Shown here piece after piece: positions 1-10,908 of a DNA stretch of 64,000 bases. Each line of letters opens with the position of its first letter. The stretch's first letter is position 1. Both the position numbers and the translations under genes were made by a program. Origin of the DNA: Trichoderma breve (Eukaryota > Ascomycota > Sordariomycetes > Hypocreales > Hypocreaceae); assembly GCF_028502605.1 (NCBI RefSeq), contig NC_079232.1:1488001-1552000 (forward strand). The letters run 5' to 3'. The notes below the pieces were generated by a model, which was not told where the DNA came from, did no database searches, and saw nothing but the letters and a program-made list of their open reading frames with translations.

Positions 1-611
1 CCTCCACTTCCCCCGAGCTGATATCCGCCCGCACCGAACTCGAAACCGCACTCTCCTCTCTAGCCGAAGACCTAGCAGACCTCGTCGCCTCCGTCCAAGC
101 CATCGAGTCCAATCCCTCCCAGTTCGGCGTCTCCGACCATGAAGCCTCACGCCGGAAGCGCCTTGTCCAGGAGGTCGGCGCTGAGATCCAGGACATGCGC
201 GAGGAGCTCAACAAGAACATCGCCGGCGGGAAAGGAGGCGGCAATAGCGATTTACCTGACCCGAGCTCCTTTCAGATAGGCGAGGGCGATGGGGGTGATG
301 CGTACAATGAGTTTGAGCAGCAGCAGCAAGTGGAGATGATGCAAGAGCAGGATAGACATCTCGATGGGGTGTTTCACACGGTTGGCAACTTGCGCCGCCA
401 GGCGGACGACATGGGGAGAGAATTAGAAGAGCAGAACGAGATGCTCGAGGTGGTGGACGATTTGGCGGATAGGGTAGGTAACCGGCTGCAGACTGGCATG
501 GCCAAGCTGGGGTATGTCATGCGTAAGAACGAGGACCGGCTGAGCAGCTGTTGTATTGCGGTCTTGATTTTTGTCTTGATTCTATTGCTGGTTCTTCTGT
601 TGATCTTGTAG
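1..611 (+). CDS. TLG1: Qc-SNARE of the syntaxin-6/Tlg1 family (5' end missing)
   Basis: The reading frame is open from base 3 and the start lies upstream of the window. The visible 202 residues give the end of an N-terminal helical syntaxin-6-type domain (SLAEDLADLV, then RRKRLVQEV and EIQDMREEL). A glutamine-rich linker follows, then a SNARE motif starting near EQDRHLDGVFHTVG, with the central ionic-layer glutamine in GRELEEQNEML. The protein ends in a run of about 18 hydrophobic residues (IAVLIFVLILLLVLLLIL) with no lumenal tail, so it is tail-anchored. Family knowledge: Tlg1/syntaxin 6 is a t-SNARE for endosome-to-Golgi fusion. The assignment to Tlg1 rather than another Qc-SNARE rests on the N-terminal domain. 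The gene converges on GLE1. Confidence 0.85.
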   Translation, partial: STSPELISARTELETALSSLAEDLADLVASVQAIESNPSQFGVSDHEASRRKRLVQEVGAEIQDMREELNKNIAGGKGGGNSDLPDPSSFQIGEGDGGDAYNEFEQQQQVEMMQEQDRHLDGVFHTVGNLRRQADDMGRELEEQNEMLEVVDDLADRVGNRLQTGMAKLGYVMRKNEDRLSSCCIAVLIFVLILLLVLLLIL

Positions 612-1131
612 AGAAGGAGTCTTTCTCTTCTTTGTCTTTCTATGTTTCATGCTTGGGAAATGAATGGTCTTTATGGAGAGATAAAAGGAAGAGGTCTAAT
701 GGGCGAATGAATATTTGGGACTCGGAGTTTTTGGCGGGATGATTTATGCCGACGTATCGGCCGATGCAGTCATGCAAGCCTACTAGGTATACAGCGTGGG
801 TTCAACGTCTACGGCGCAAGATGATGCAGGATAGAGTGAGAATAAAGCGCATGGGTTTCTTCTATAATACCCATAGCTTAAAAAAGACATTTCCAACGTC
901 CCGATAGTGCCTCCTATGCAGCGTAAATAAGGGACCTCAGGGGTCTATCATATATATGTGTATATATTACATGCGCCGGCATGCCAATTTGCCTCCCAAA
1001 CGCCTTTGCTTCAATGTATCAACCGAATACATTATATCCTCCTTCTCTTGAACTTTTAAGTGTAAAAAGAGACGGTTATAGTTGAGGAGTAGAAAAGAGC
1101 AGGAAAATAAAAGAAAATGAGAACGAATGCT
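612..1131. other. Convergent 3' spacer between the SNARE gene and GLE1
   Basis: No coding region is supported. The stretch holds the 3' flanks of two converging genes and is AT-rich, with TATATATGTGTATATA around 950-968. An AATAAA-like sequence near 840 could serve the forward gene. Confidence 0.6.
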
Positions 1132-2772
1132 TTAGCTCAAGACAAGCCCTTCGGTGCGAAGAAGCTCTACCATGGCTCGTAATGATTGCGCTGCGGCTGC
1201 GCTCGCTGGCGCTTTCTTGGGGAACTCGACCAACGCGAGGCGCAACGCAGCAATGGCGGCGCTGCCGTAAAAAGTCAGAAACCGCTGCTCGTGACCTTCG
1301 ATCATGGCTCTCAAGACCACGTATTGGGTGTTCGAAGTCTCATTGGGAGCCGTGTTGACAATGCCGGCCAGCGCCTTCCAGTAATTGACTGGTGTATATG
1401 GATTCGCCTTGGACGTTTTGCTAAAATCGCGAAGGGAAATCGATGCGAAGCCGGTACCCAGACCAGTCATCCTATCGTTGTGAGTCTGCTCTGTAATGTA
1501 CCCGGGACCATCTTTTTTCCATCCTATGGCCTGTCTCCCCCTCTCGGTTTTATCGCTTCCTTTCAAGCCGAACAAGACCGGGCACACGACTCGGAACTTG
1601 GCCATGAGGATGTCAATCAGAGATTCACCGCGCCATAAAAATTCCTTCTGAGAAAATATATGGGCCGTGAAGACGCCGATTGGATCTGCCGCTTTGGGAT
1701 TTGCACTGCACTCATTGATGAACTGATTAATGATGCCCTTGGCGCAAATGTTCAATAGGTAGATGAAGAGAGAAGGCAGGGTCGCGTCGTTGTTTGCAGC
1801 GCCTGCAGCCGGCTCTCTATGATTCACGGTAAACCGGCTCACTTCAATAGGAGCGCTAGGCACTTTACCAGTGAGTGCATCTGTCAGTGCCATTGTGATT
1901 TTGGCAATCTGTATTTCATGTTAGTATCCTAGGCGAATTCGTGAACTCGGGAAATCTCGACTCACAGGTTGTGCGTTGGCTCCTTTACCCGCTGTAAGCT
2001 GTCCGATGGAAACTCGAATTTCTCTTCGATAGGTTCCCATCTTGCCCTTCAGAGGAGACCCAGGCACCTTTGCTTCGGCCTGCAGCACCTGTCGCAGCTT
2101 CTTTAGCTCTTTGTGAATTTCGACATATCGGTCTGCTACGGCATTTTTCTGCGCCGGAGAAGGGCGAGCCATCGGAATCTGTGCGGCGGGTGGTTGGACA
2201 GCAGGAGTCGTCAGATTTGTTGGTGCTAAGCGATTCTCAACTTTTGGCGCGGCGGTGGGTGATGCAAAAAGATTGCTCGTGGCCGGTTTAGTTTGCGCTC
2301 CCAGAAAGCCATTCACCTGGGGGGTGGTGGCAGTTGGCGCCGGCTGTTGCTTCGTCTGGAAAAGGTTCTGCTTGATAGGTTCTTGAGGCTTCGCAGCAGC
2401 CGGTTGTTGGACTGGCACCGGCTCTACCTTCTTGGGTGGTTCTGGCACTGGTTCGGGAGGAAGTTTAGGCACCGTCTTGGCCTTGAGTTCTCGAAGCCTT
2501 CTTTCTTCTTCGACTATTGCCGCCTCCGCTCTTAATCTTTCCTGCTCCTTGCGCTCCAACTCTAGAAGTCGTTGATGCTCTTCTCGAAGCTCGTGGAGCT
2601 CATAAACTCGGATAGCCGCTTCTCGCACGCGTTGGTGCTCTGCCTGAGCGGCGGCCAGAGCATTTTGGTGGTTTAACTCATTATTTCGGCCGTCTAAGAG
2701 AAATCTCGAGATAAGGCCGCTTTCAGGGCTCGACAGCAATTGGCTCTTTCTCGAAGAGGGAGAATTGGTCAT
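1132..2772 (-). CDS. GLE1: Nucleoporin GLE1, mRNA export factor
   Basis: Two exons, 2772..1966 and 1908..1132, are separated by a 57-nt intron (GTGAGT donor, ACAG acceptor). The frame joins cleanly to give 527 aa, close to the roughly 540 aa of yeast Gle1. The first half is low-complexity and helical, with a charged coiled coil at about residues 45-95 (REEHQRLLELERKEQERLR), then a proline/glutamine-rich linker. The second half is the alpha-helical GLE1 domain (LFIYLLNICAKGIINQF, GRQAIGWKKDGPGYI, MTGLGTGFASISLRDFS, VNYWKALAGIVNT). Family knowledge: Gle1 with inositol hexakisphosphate activates the DEAD-box ATPase Dbp5 at the cytoplasmic face of the nuclear pore. The start ATG at 2772 is the first in frame. 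The gene diverges from SSD1 across a 2.9-kb spacer. Confidence 0.93.
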
Positions 2773-5715
2773 GTTCTCGAGGCAGGTGGTGAGATAATCA
2801 GTCGTTATCGCGATGGCATTTGCAATTGCTGGCTGGGGAAATATCGATTACAGAAATAAATAAAAGAGGGAAGGAAATGGGGAGGAATGGCTCAATCGCT
2901 CTCCGTGGAGAAGTTTTGGCAAACGCCAAAGTGAAAATCGCCCGACGAGTGTATGCAAGGAAGTGATCTTTGACTGAAATGTTTGTTATCAAAAAGTGAA
3001 CCTTGTATCTTTTACTCGGAAAGTTAGAAAGGCGTCAAGGGCCAAAAGTACGTACTGCCTGCCCTGGTTGGCTGGAGCCAGAGTTGATGACGCGCCGGAA
3101 TCGCCAAAACAAAACCCCGAAGGCTACCTGTCTCAGTAAGCCAGGCACACGTTGGCAAAGTGTACTGAGTACATCCGTGCCTACAGAGAAAGCGTATGAG
3201 CTAAGGTTAGTAGAGAGGCCTTTGGGCTAAGGTGCTAACAAGGGCCGGGATCTACGATTGACGCTTCGTCTCATTTCGTCTAACTAGGACGCATTCGCGA
3301 GGCATGGATGCTTCGGTTGGCTTTCTCCAGACATTCAACGCAGATTCGGTGATATCATACTGGGCAGGTGCCTGGCATTGGCTGCTGAGGTCCCTTACAT
3401 AGGCGACAAAGGGTCCTATCTCTCTCTCTCTTGTCTTGTCTTGTTCCTTAACCCAGGCACTTACAGTTGTCCGTTCATGTCACCGCTGACGTGGCCCTGT
3501 CCTATTCGACTCCCTTTTCCTGGTGTATCTTTTTTTGACAAAGCGTAAATGGTACCTGCGAAGTAGGTTGCAACTGTTACGGGGGAAGCTTGTCTTAGTT
3601 TCCGGTGGGAGAAAAGACGGCCTGCTCCTTTTGCCCCAGCAACAGAACAAGGGCGCGCTAGACACGATTTGGTCTCTTCGTACATGTTAGAAAGACAAAT
3701 AAAGAAGCCCAGCTGCTAACACGTTGCGCGCTGCTTCTTGATAAAAAGTTCAATGGCCAATTGTTCTGTGCGTTGGTGCAAAGCGCTGTAGAGCCCATGT
3801 CTGGGCTATCTGTAAACCACTCGATTTGGTCATGCAACTGACCCTGGTATGGTGGCGCCAGGGTATCTGAACTCTGTGCTTTTTGATCCATGCTACCCCA
3901 TACTCTCTGTCTCGGCTGAGATAATATTTATCGCTTCTACTCCGTACAGAGCAGTTATTACTAGAGTATAGCCACCTTGAAGAGAATTGTGGCACGGCAA
4001 ATGGCTTGGCTGTCAGCACGATGAGTGAGAAGCTTCTGCCTGTGCCGTATATGGACCCCCATCTATTATTGTCCACACGCCGCAGGTGAATGGGTTCAAT
4101 TGAAAGTCTTGTTCATGCCTCTTCTACGCGTACTAGACTCATATACGGCAGTACTATTGCTGTTACTAGTAGGGCCTGACCGGGTGGACACGATATCATT
4201 AGCATTTGGGGCTCGTATTGATGAGGGTGGGCAAGAGTGGTTTAGTTGACTTCAAGGGGCGGGTATCAGAGCTTGCTGCTCCATCCATCCAATGCTTGTA
4301 CGGCGCAGACAGTAGCTGTGCCTGTAGCTCCTCAGCAGCTGCAAAGAAGCGAAAGGGGCACGGCTAATGCTGCTGTCTCAGTCTAGAGCATGCGATACAT
4401 GTGCAGACGAGCTGTCTGGCGCTGCAAAGAATGCAACAGCCAAAGATGGCCCGGGACAGCCGTTGATCATGATATCGCAGGTTTTCCGCGGTGTCGTGTG
4501 ACGACGTGATGGGTTAGAATAGCGGGACAGAAGCGCTACGGCTGCGGCGCCAGCAGCCCCAAGCAGGGGTTTGAGGTTGAGTTGTGATGAGCGCGAAACG
4601 AAGGCGGAAGCGCACCGGTTTTTGATATCAGCCTGGACTCGTATGTGCCTGTGCCTGTCCTGGCCAACATCCGGCTTGTCGACGCCGATGGCTGCTGTAC
4701 CTGGCAACCTGGTAGCGGTCTCGTATCCGTGCGAGGGACTGACTCCCATCCCTGCGATATCCATCTGGTTTGAAGCTGTCAATACATCATGTACTTATCA
4801 TCCATCCATTGATAGCTACCTTACTATACTATGTAAGCTACCAGATCATCTACAGAATAGCCACGCCTTTGAGGGAGGGACGTAGAACAGCGACGATATG
4901 ATGATCCAAGCAGTAGGGCAATTGGCATTGAATAGACGCGAACCGCGCTCCCGCCGCTAATTGCTCCCTACCGCACCGGCGCTGTCGAATCCATCCTCAC
5001 TTCCATCATCCGGTGCACATACGGCACTGTACTCGTACTTACGTAGGGCCAGTGCACCCAGCATTATCCGTCCCAATGTCTAATTGAGCCCAGCCCTGAA
5101 AGGTGTCATCGCTTTAGGTTCTGCAGTGGATGCCGTGGAATGCTTGCAGCACGTGCTGAGAATGTCTCTAGCATTGATACAGCGACCTTCAAATGCTCTC
5201 AAGGGGGCCGGTTGAAGCTGTTTCGCCAGAGGTGGCGTGCGCCAAAGAGCTGCTAGCGAGTGGGAATCAAGAGCGTCACTGCACCCCCATATTTTCGCCC
5301 CCGGCGGTAGCTCTACCTGTATCTCCCCAGAGCAGAGAGCCGTCCATCCTCTCTCCATCTTCCTCCCTCACAGCCTCTCGCAAGGAGCTGGACTTCCCAT
5401 CCGCATCCATCCTCACCTTCTCTTCTCATTTTCCCATCTGCATTGCACCGTCAGCCCGACTCCTTCCTTTCCAACGCTCCTTGGCTCTGCCGAGCTCGCT
5501 TGAAATCACTGCATCGACCCTCCTTTGGCAAAATCTGTCCTGTCCACGGGGGCCTGCCACTGTCTCTTAGAGCCGAACTTCCACGATCCCGACCAAAACA
5601 ACCACTTCCCCAAAGCTTTCGCCCACGGCAATTCCATCGCCAACCCCCTCCTCCAGCATCACTCACCACCAGCCCGCACCCGACGTGCACCTTTCCGCTG
5701 CCCTTTGTCTGCGCC
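2773..5715. promoter_or_regulatory. 2.9-kb divergent spacer between GLE1 and SSD1
   Basis: No convincing gene is present. All ORFs are short and lack family features or consistent codon bias. The stretch contains a CT tract at 3419-3448 and several AGGGG/GGGGC stress-element-like strings (for example near 4254 and 4349). From about 5250 to the SSD1 start it is long and pyrimidine-rich, which looks like a fungal 5' leader. Long leaders are known for Ssd1 mRNAs of other fungi, so much of this is probably SSD1 promoter and 5'UTR. That part is inference. Confidence 0.45.
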
Positions 5716-8700
5716 ATGGACCAGCAGCAGCAGCCGTCGCAGCAACAAGCTGCCCAGCATGCCACTGGCGGCGTTCATGGGCCGGCTGGACGCAGACTGC
5801 ACATTGCGCACCGCAGGAGCCCGTCTGAGCTCACGCCGCTTATGAGCATGTTTGCCAACCCAGGAAGTAAGCCATCCGTCATTTTCTTTTTCTCATCTTC
5901 TCTCGTTATTTGGCCTCGAGGACAACTTTTTTTTCCCTCTTGTGGCTGCCCTTGTCGCCCGCCAGCTCTAGGCGCGGGGCAACCGCGTTGCCAATCCACA
6001 ACCCCTGCATCCACAACGCAAATATCCAAGGCGTCGAATCTGGGAAATTGAGTGCTAAAGCGTTCGTGTCGCAGTGGAACAACTTGCAATCCAGCAGCAG
6101 ATTGAGCTCCTGCAACAACAGCAGCAGCAGATCCAAGCCACCCATCAGCAATATGTCAACATGGGCATGATGCCCCCGGGCCAAACCATCGGCCCCGGCG
6201 CTCCATTCAATCCTTTGCAGCCCATGGGCAATGCTTTCCAGTTCCCTAACCAGATCCCACAACAAAATGTGTCGCTGGGTCCCCCGACCCAGCCACTCTC
6301 ACATCGCCGTAATCAGTCGGCTCTACCCAATATGGGCATGGGCCCGCCGCCTGCGCCATCCTCAGGAGCTTCCGGGTCTACTTTTGGAAACTTCGAGGCA
6401 CCAGGGAGCCACGGTCGTGAGAACGCTGGTTCCAGAGGTGGCCGTGGAGGCGGTGCCGGTGGCGGCCATCAACGACGACACTCCCTGGCCCTGGCCGATG
6501 CTAAGAAGGCTGCTGAGCTCGCACAGCAGAAGCGAACTACATCCGGATTCCAGTTCCCCGCTGCCGGTGCTCCGGCATCTGACAAGCCGGAGGAAGAGAA
6601 CCAACCTGTTGCCCAGTCCAGCCTCGACGTCCCCGCAGCCCAGGGAGCTACACGTGGAGGCCGCGGTGGACACGGCCGCAGCCAGAGCATGGCCGTCAAC
6701 GGACGCGGCGGTCTGCGCAGCAGCTCCTTCAACACTGGCACTGATAGTGGCGGTGAATTCCAGCGCCGTGGTCCCGGCCACGCCCGTACGGGATCCCGAA
6801 ACTATGAGGGCAACTGGCGCAACCAGGGCCAAAGCCAGGATCAACCCGCCAACGCTGCCCAAAACCAGGGGTTCCAACCCGGCCACCGACCCCGCGGCTC
6901 AGTCAACCAGTCCATCTCAGCTATGGGAGGCTTTCAGTTCAATCCCGGCCAAGCTCCGGTCCTTCCGCTTGCTGGTCAGATGATGATGCCTCAAATGTAC
7001 GGCCAACAGCTCAACCCCATGCAGATCAGCCAGCTTCAGGCTCTGCAAGCTGCCCAGATGAACACACAGCAATTCCAGGGTCTTCAGGGCTCTCAGCACG
7101 CCGGACAGCTTGCTGGTCAGCAACAGCAGCAACAGCGAAAGACTCTTTTTACCCCCTATCTGCCTCAAGCTACCCTTCCCGCCTTGCTTGGAGATGGCCA
7201 GCTTGTTTCTGGTATTCTCCGAGTCAACAAGAAGAATCGCAGTGATGCTTACGTCACTACTCTGGATGGCCTCTTAGATGCCGACATCTTCATTTGTGGT
7301 AGCAAGGATCGTAACCGTGCCCTTGAGGGTGACTTGGTTGCCATCGAGCTCTTGGATGTCGACGAAGTTTGGGGCCAAAAGCGAGAGAAGGAAGAGAAGA
7401 AGAAGCGCAAAGACATTACTGATACCCGCTCCGGCTCCACCAACCAGGGCAGCCAAGCTTCTGGACAAAATGATGATAGCAACCCCCCTGACGGAGCAAT
7501 CCGCCGTCGTGGCAGTCTTCGACAGCGACCCACTCAAAAGAAAAATGATGACGTCGAAGTCGAGGGACAGAGCCTTCTCCTTGTTGAAGAGGAAGAGATC
7601 AATGATGAACAAAAGCCACTGTACGCCGGTCATGTCGTTGCCGTCATTGAGCGTGTTGCCGGCCAGATGTTCTCGGGTACTTTGGGCCTTCTTCGACCCA
7701 GCAGCCAGGCTACCAAGGAGAAGCAGGAAGCCGAGAGAGCGGCTCGAGAAGGTGGCAACTCTCGTGGAAACGATGGCCGCCAGCAGGACAAGCCCAAGAT
7801 TGTTTGGTTCAAGCCTACTGACAAGCGTGTCCCCCTGATTGCCATCCCCACAGAGCAGGCTCCTCGAGACTTTGTTGAGAAACACCAGGAATATGCTGAC
7901 CGCATTTTTGTTGCATGCATCAAGAGATGGCCCATTACGTCTCTTCATCCCTTTGGCACACTTGTAGAGCAGCTGGGTCGTATGGGTGACCTTAAGGTGG
8001 AGACCGATGCACTGCTTCGCGACAACAACTTCTCATCCGATGAATTCTCTGATGCTGTTTTGCGCAGTGTCGGCCTCCAGGATTGGTCGCTCGCTCAGGA
8101 GGATGAAGCAGCCATTGCCTCGCGCCGCGACTACAGAGATGAAAAGGTCTTTACCATTGATTTCAACGGTACCGCTGAGCTCGGAAATGCGGTGCACGTC
8201 ACCTCTCGCCCCGATGGCAAGATTGATATTGGTATTCACGTTCCTGATGTCACACACTTTGTCAAGCCCAACTCTCTCGTGGACCGAGAGGCCAAGAAGC
8301 GTGGTACCGCAGTCCATCTCATCAACCGTTTCTGCGCAATGCTCCCCCCCAAGCTATCTGGAGAGCTTTGCTCTCTAGTACCAGGCGAGGAACGTCTTGC
8401 CTTCAGTGTTGTATTCACCGTGAACCCCGTCAACGGCGCCGTTGCTGAAGGTGATGCCTGGGTCGGCAAGAGTATCATCAAATCTACCGGCAAGGTGTCG
8501 CTGAGTGATATTGACAAGGCCCTGACTGACGCTTCTACATTCGATAACACCGCCGTTCCAATCAACACCATTCAGATTTTGCACGCTGTGGCTCAAAAGT
8601 TCCGGGAAGCCCGCTTGGGTGCCGGTAGCGAGCCCATCGCCCCTCTCCGATTATTGCAGCAGCTCGACGATGAGAACCCTCAAGTGCAACACAACATCTT

Positions 8701-10045
8701 TGACTCTACCGAGGCTCTGGAGCTTGTCGAAGAGCTCATGCACAAGGCAAACAGTTATGTGGCCCAGCGCCTGGCAGAGGGCTTGCCCGACAAGGCTCTG
8801 CTGCGTCGCCAGGCCGCTCCCAACCCACGACGTCTGCAGACGTTTGTCGAGCGCATGACAGCTCTGGGATACGACATCGACGCCTCTGGAAGCGGGGCAC
8901 TCCAGAACAGCCTCTTCAAGGTTGACGATGCCGATCTGCGCAAGGGAATGGAGACAGTTCTTCTCAAGTCGATGCAGCGTGCCAAGTATTTCATTGCTGG
9001 CAAGACTGCCAAGATCGTGTGGCCTCACTACACCCTCAATCTGCCACTCTACACCCACTTTACCAACCCTACTCGCCGCTATGCCGACCTTATCGTCCAT
9101 CGACAGCTGGAGGCGGTTCTCTCTGAGGGTAAGATTGAGTTTTCTGACGATATGGAGAACCTTGTCAAGACTGTTGAAGCTTGCAACACCAAGAAGGATT
9201 CGGCACAGAACGCACAAGAGCAGAGCGTTCACATTGAGTCATGCCGCACTATGGATAAGAAGCGACAGGAAGTCAACGGCGATCTCATTGCAGAGGGCAT
9301 CGTCCTCTGCGTGTACGAATCGGCTTTCGACGTGCTGATTCCCGAGTGGGGCTTCGAGAAGCGCGTGCACTGCGATCAGCTGCCCCTTAAGAAGGCAGAG
9401 TTCAGAAAAGAAAAGCGTGTTCTGGAACTCTACTGGGAGAAGGGCGTCCCCAGCTCTGCATACGTGCCCGAGGATGAACGGCCCAAGGCTGCGGCCTCCA
9501 TGAGAATGTCAAACGCTCTGGCCGCTGCTCGACAGGCGGAAGAGGCAGAGCGCGTGAAGAAGGAGCGCGAGGAGGCTGCTCGCAAGCAGACTGTCACCGG
9601 CACAATCTCTACTGATGACGTTGATGCCCTGTTTGATGATGACGAGGACGATACTTCAGATGTGACTGAAGCTATGGCAGGAGCATCTCTGGCTGAGCGA
9701 CCTACGCAGAGTGTGCCAGGATCACCAGCACGATCTGCATCCAACGCCGGAACTCTGCACCGCACTCGATCCGACTCCAAGGTTCCTGTCGCAGAGGCTG
9801 TTGAGACTCGACTGACGAACAAGGAGAAGTATCTCAAACTGTTTTCTCTACGCGAAGAGGGTGGAGATTACATCCAGGATGTGACTGAGATGACCCGGGT
9901 GCCAATCATCCTGAAGACGGACCTTACCAAGAGCCCACCGTAAGTTTCCTTTCAACAAAGAAGCCTGTAGAGTATCAGTTTTGCTAACATGATGGAATCA
10001 AATAGTTGCCTAACCATCCGGTCCCTCAACCCCTACGCGTTGTAA
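5716..10045 (+). CDS. SSD1: Ssd1-type RNA-binding translational repressor (catalytically dead RNase II fold)
   Basis: Three exons are 5716..5866, 6075..9939 and 10006..10045, giving 1351 aa. The first intron is 208 nt. The second (GTAAGT, branch CTAAC, TAG) restores the conserved C-terminal end CLTIRSLNPYAL, which matches the family ending. The N-terminal third is disordered: polyglutamine, RGG patches (GRGGRGGGAGGG) and RRHSLALA-type basic-serine sites suited to NDR/Cbk1 kinase phosphorylation. Cold-shock domains follow, then an RNB fold from about residue 735. In the RNB fold the segment TIDFNGTAELGNAVHV stands where active enzymes carry a cluster of metal-binding aspartates, so the nuclease is predicted inactive, as known for Ssd1. 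Family role: it binds mRNAs of cell-wall proteins and controls their translation and localisation. The ATG at 5716 is the first in frame after the pyrimidine-rich leader. Confidence 0.95.
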
Positions 10046-10420
10046 ATTGGACGAAGCTGAAAAGGGGAGTGGAGGTGGCGATGCGATTGGCAGATTGATA
10101 GCTGGAGATGTCTCGCCGCTGCCGAGGAGATACTTGCTATAGCAGTGATGTGTGGTATATACTTATTTATTATCTGGCACACGGTAAAAGTGAACCAGTG
10201 AGGAACACTTGTGCGGCAGCCACTTAATGGTTACAAAGGCGATGCATCTCATGTAATGGCAAAAAAGAAAAAAGGCATTGATGTAATGGAAGCGCATTGA
10301 GTAGGAGGTGGAGCAGAATGAGATATGATTGATATGTGTCGCGAGTGGAAAGCATGAGATGAAGAAATGAGCATTACTAAGTTGGCGATGTAATATATTA
10401 CTACCTAGTACTACGTTGAG

Positions 10421-10470
10421 CTGTATGCTTCCCTCTGGACTTGGCACAGCATTGATGACTAGGCAGGGAA
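10421..10470 (-). pseudogene. Decayed copy of the F-box gene 3' end
   Basis: The plus-strand text at 10421-10470 (TGTATGCTTCCCTC .. ACTAGGCAGGGAA) resembles the 3' end of the intact F-box gene at 10918-10978 (TGTGTCCTTCCCTC .. ACTTGGCAGGGAA), with a short deletion and substitutions. It sits immediately next to repeat copy A. This suggests a partial tandem duplicate of the F-box gene that has decayed. The similarity was judged by eye over about 50 bp, so confidence is modest. Confidence 0.4.
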
Positions 10471-10597
10471 AGAATGGAATCTTTTTTCCTGGTTGAAGTA
10501 AGTAAGAAGTTGATCAAATATATTCTTCGCTATCTGATGCCTATATAGGGAGATGTCTCCTTCGTTCCATTATAGGTTTCCAACTTGACGACAGATA
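10469..10597 (+). repeat. Downstream repeat unit, copy A
   Basis: This unit is about 130 bp. It starts AAGAATGGAATCTTTTTTCC and ends TTTCCAACTTGACGACAGAT. It matches copy B at 10771-10900 in order and spacing, with scattered substitutions. Both lie beyond the stop codon of the F-box gene. Confidence 0.8.
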
Positions 10598-10770
10598 CTA
10601 GAAGAAAGCAGCAATAATAGCCGATATTGGAGCAAGTAGCAATGGCAGCAGCTTCTAGAGGAGAGTCTAGAGGGGAGTAGAGATACTCTATGGTGAGGCG
10701 GATTACCGCTGCTGCTACTGCTGCTGATGATGACGACGAGGGTGTGTATATTGAACTACCACCATATGGT

Positions 10771-10900
10771 AAAGAATGGAGTCTTTTTTCCTTGCTGAAG
10801 CAAGTAAGAAGTTCATTTGATGTATTCTACTCTATATGATGCTTATATGGGGAGATCTCTGTTTTATTCCGTAAATAGGTTTCCAACTTGACGACAGATG
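10771..10900 (+). repeat. Downstream repeat unit, copy B
   Basis: This is the second copy of the unit at 10469-10597 (AAAGAATGGAGTCTTTTTTCC to TTTCCAACTTGACGACAGAT). It is flanked on both sides by the related strings TTGAACTACCACCATATGGT (10751-10770) and TTGAACTACTACCATACGGT (10901-10920). The second string contains the stop codon of the F-box gene, read on the other strand. The arrangement looks like a tandem duplication of the gene's 3' flank. Confidence 0.8.
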
Positions 10901-10908
10901 TTGAACTA

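Larger units (their letters stand above)
10046..10908. other. Spacer between SSD1 and the F-box gene, carrying repeat debris
   Basis: This convergent spacer holds no gene. Its right half is occupied by two copies of a roughly 130-bp unit and a decayed copy of the neighbouring F-box gene tail; these are annotated separately. A GCTGCTGCTACTGCTGCTGATGATG-like trinucleotide tract lies near 10708-10740. Confidence 0.6.

Noticed and set aside
6362..7948. Long ORFs antisense to SSD1 (for example 6362-6886 and 7274-7948)
   Set aside because: They lie opposite a well-supported coding exon with biased third positions, have low-complexity Ala/Ser/Thr/Leu products, and resemble no protein family.
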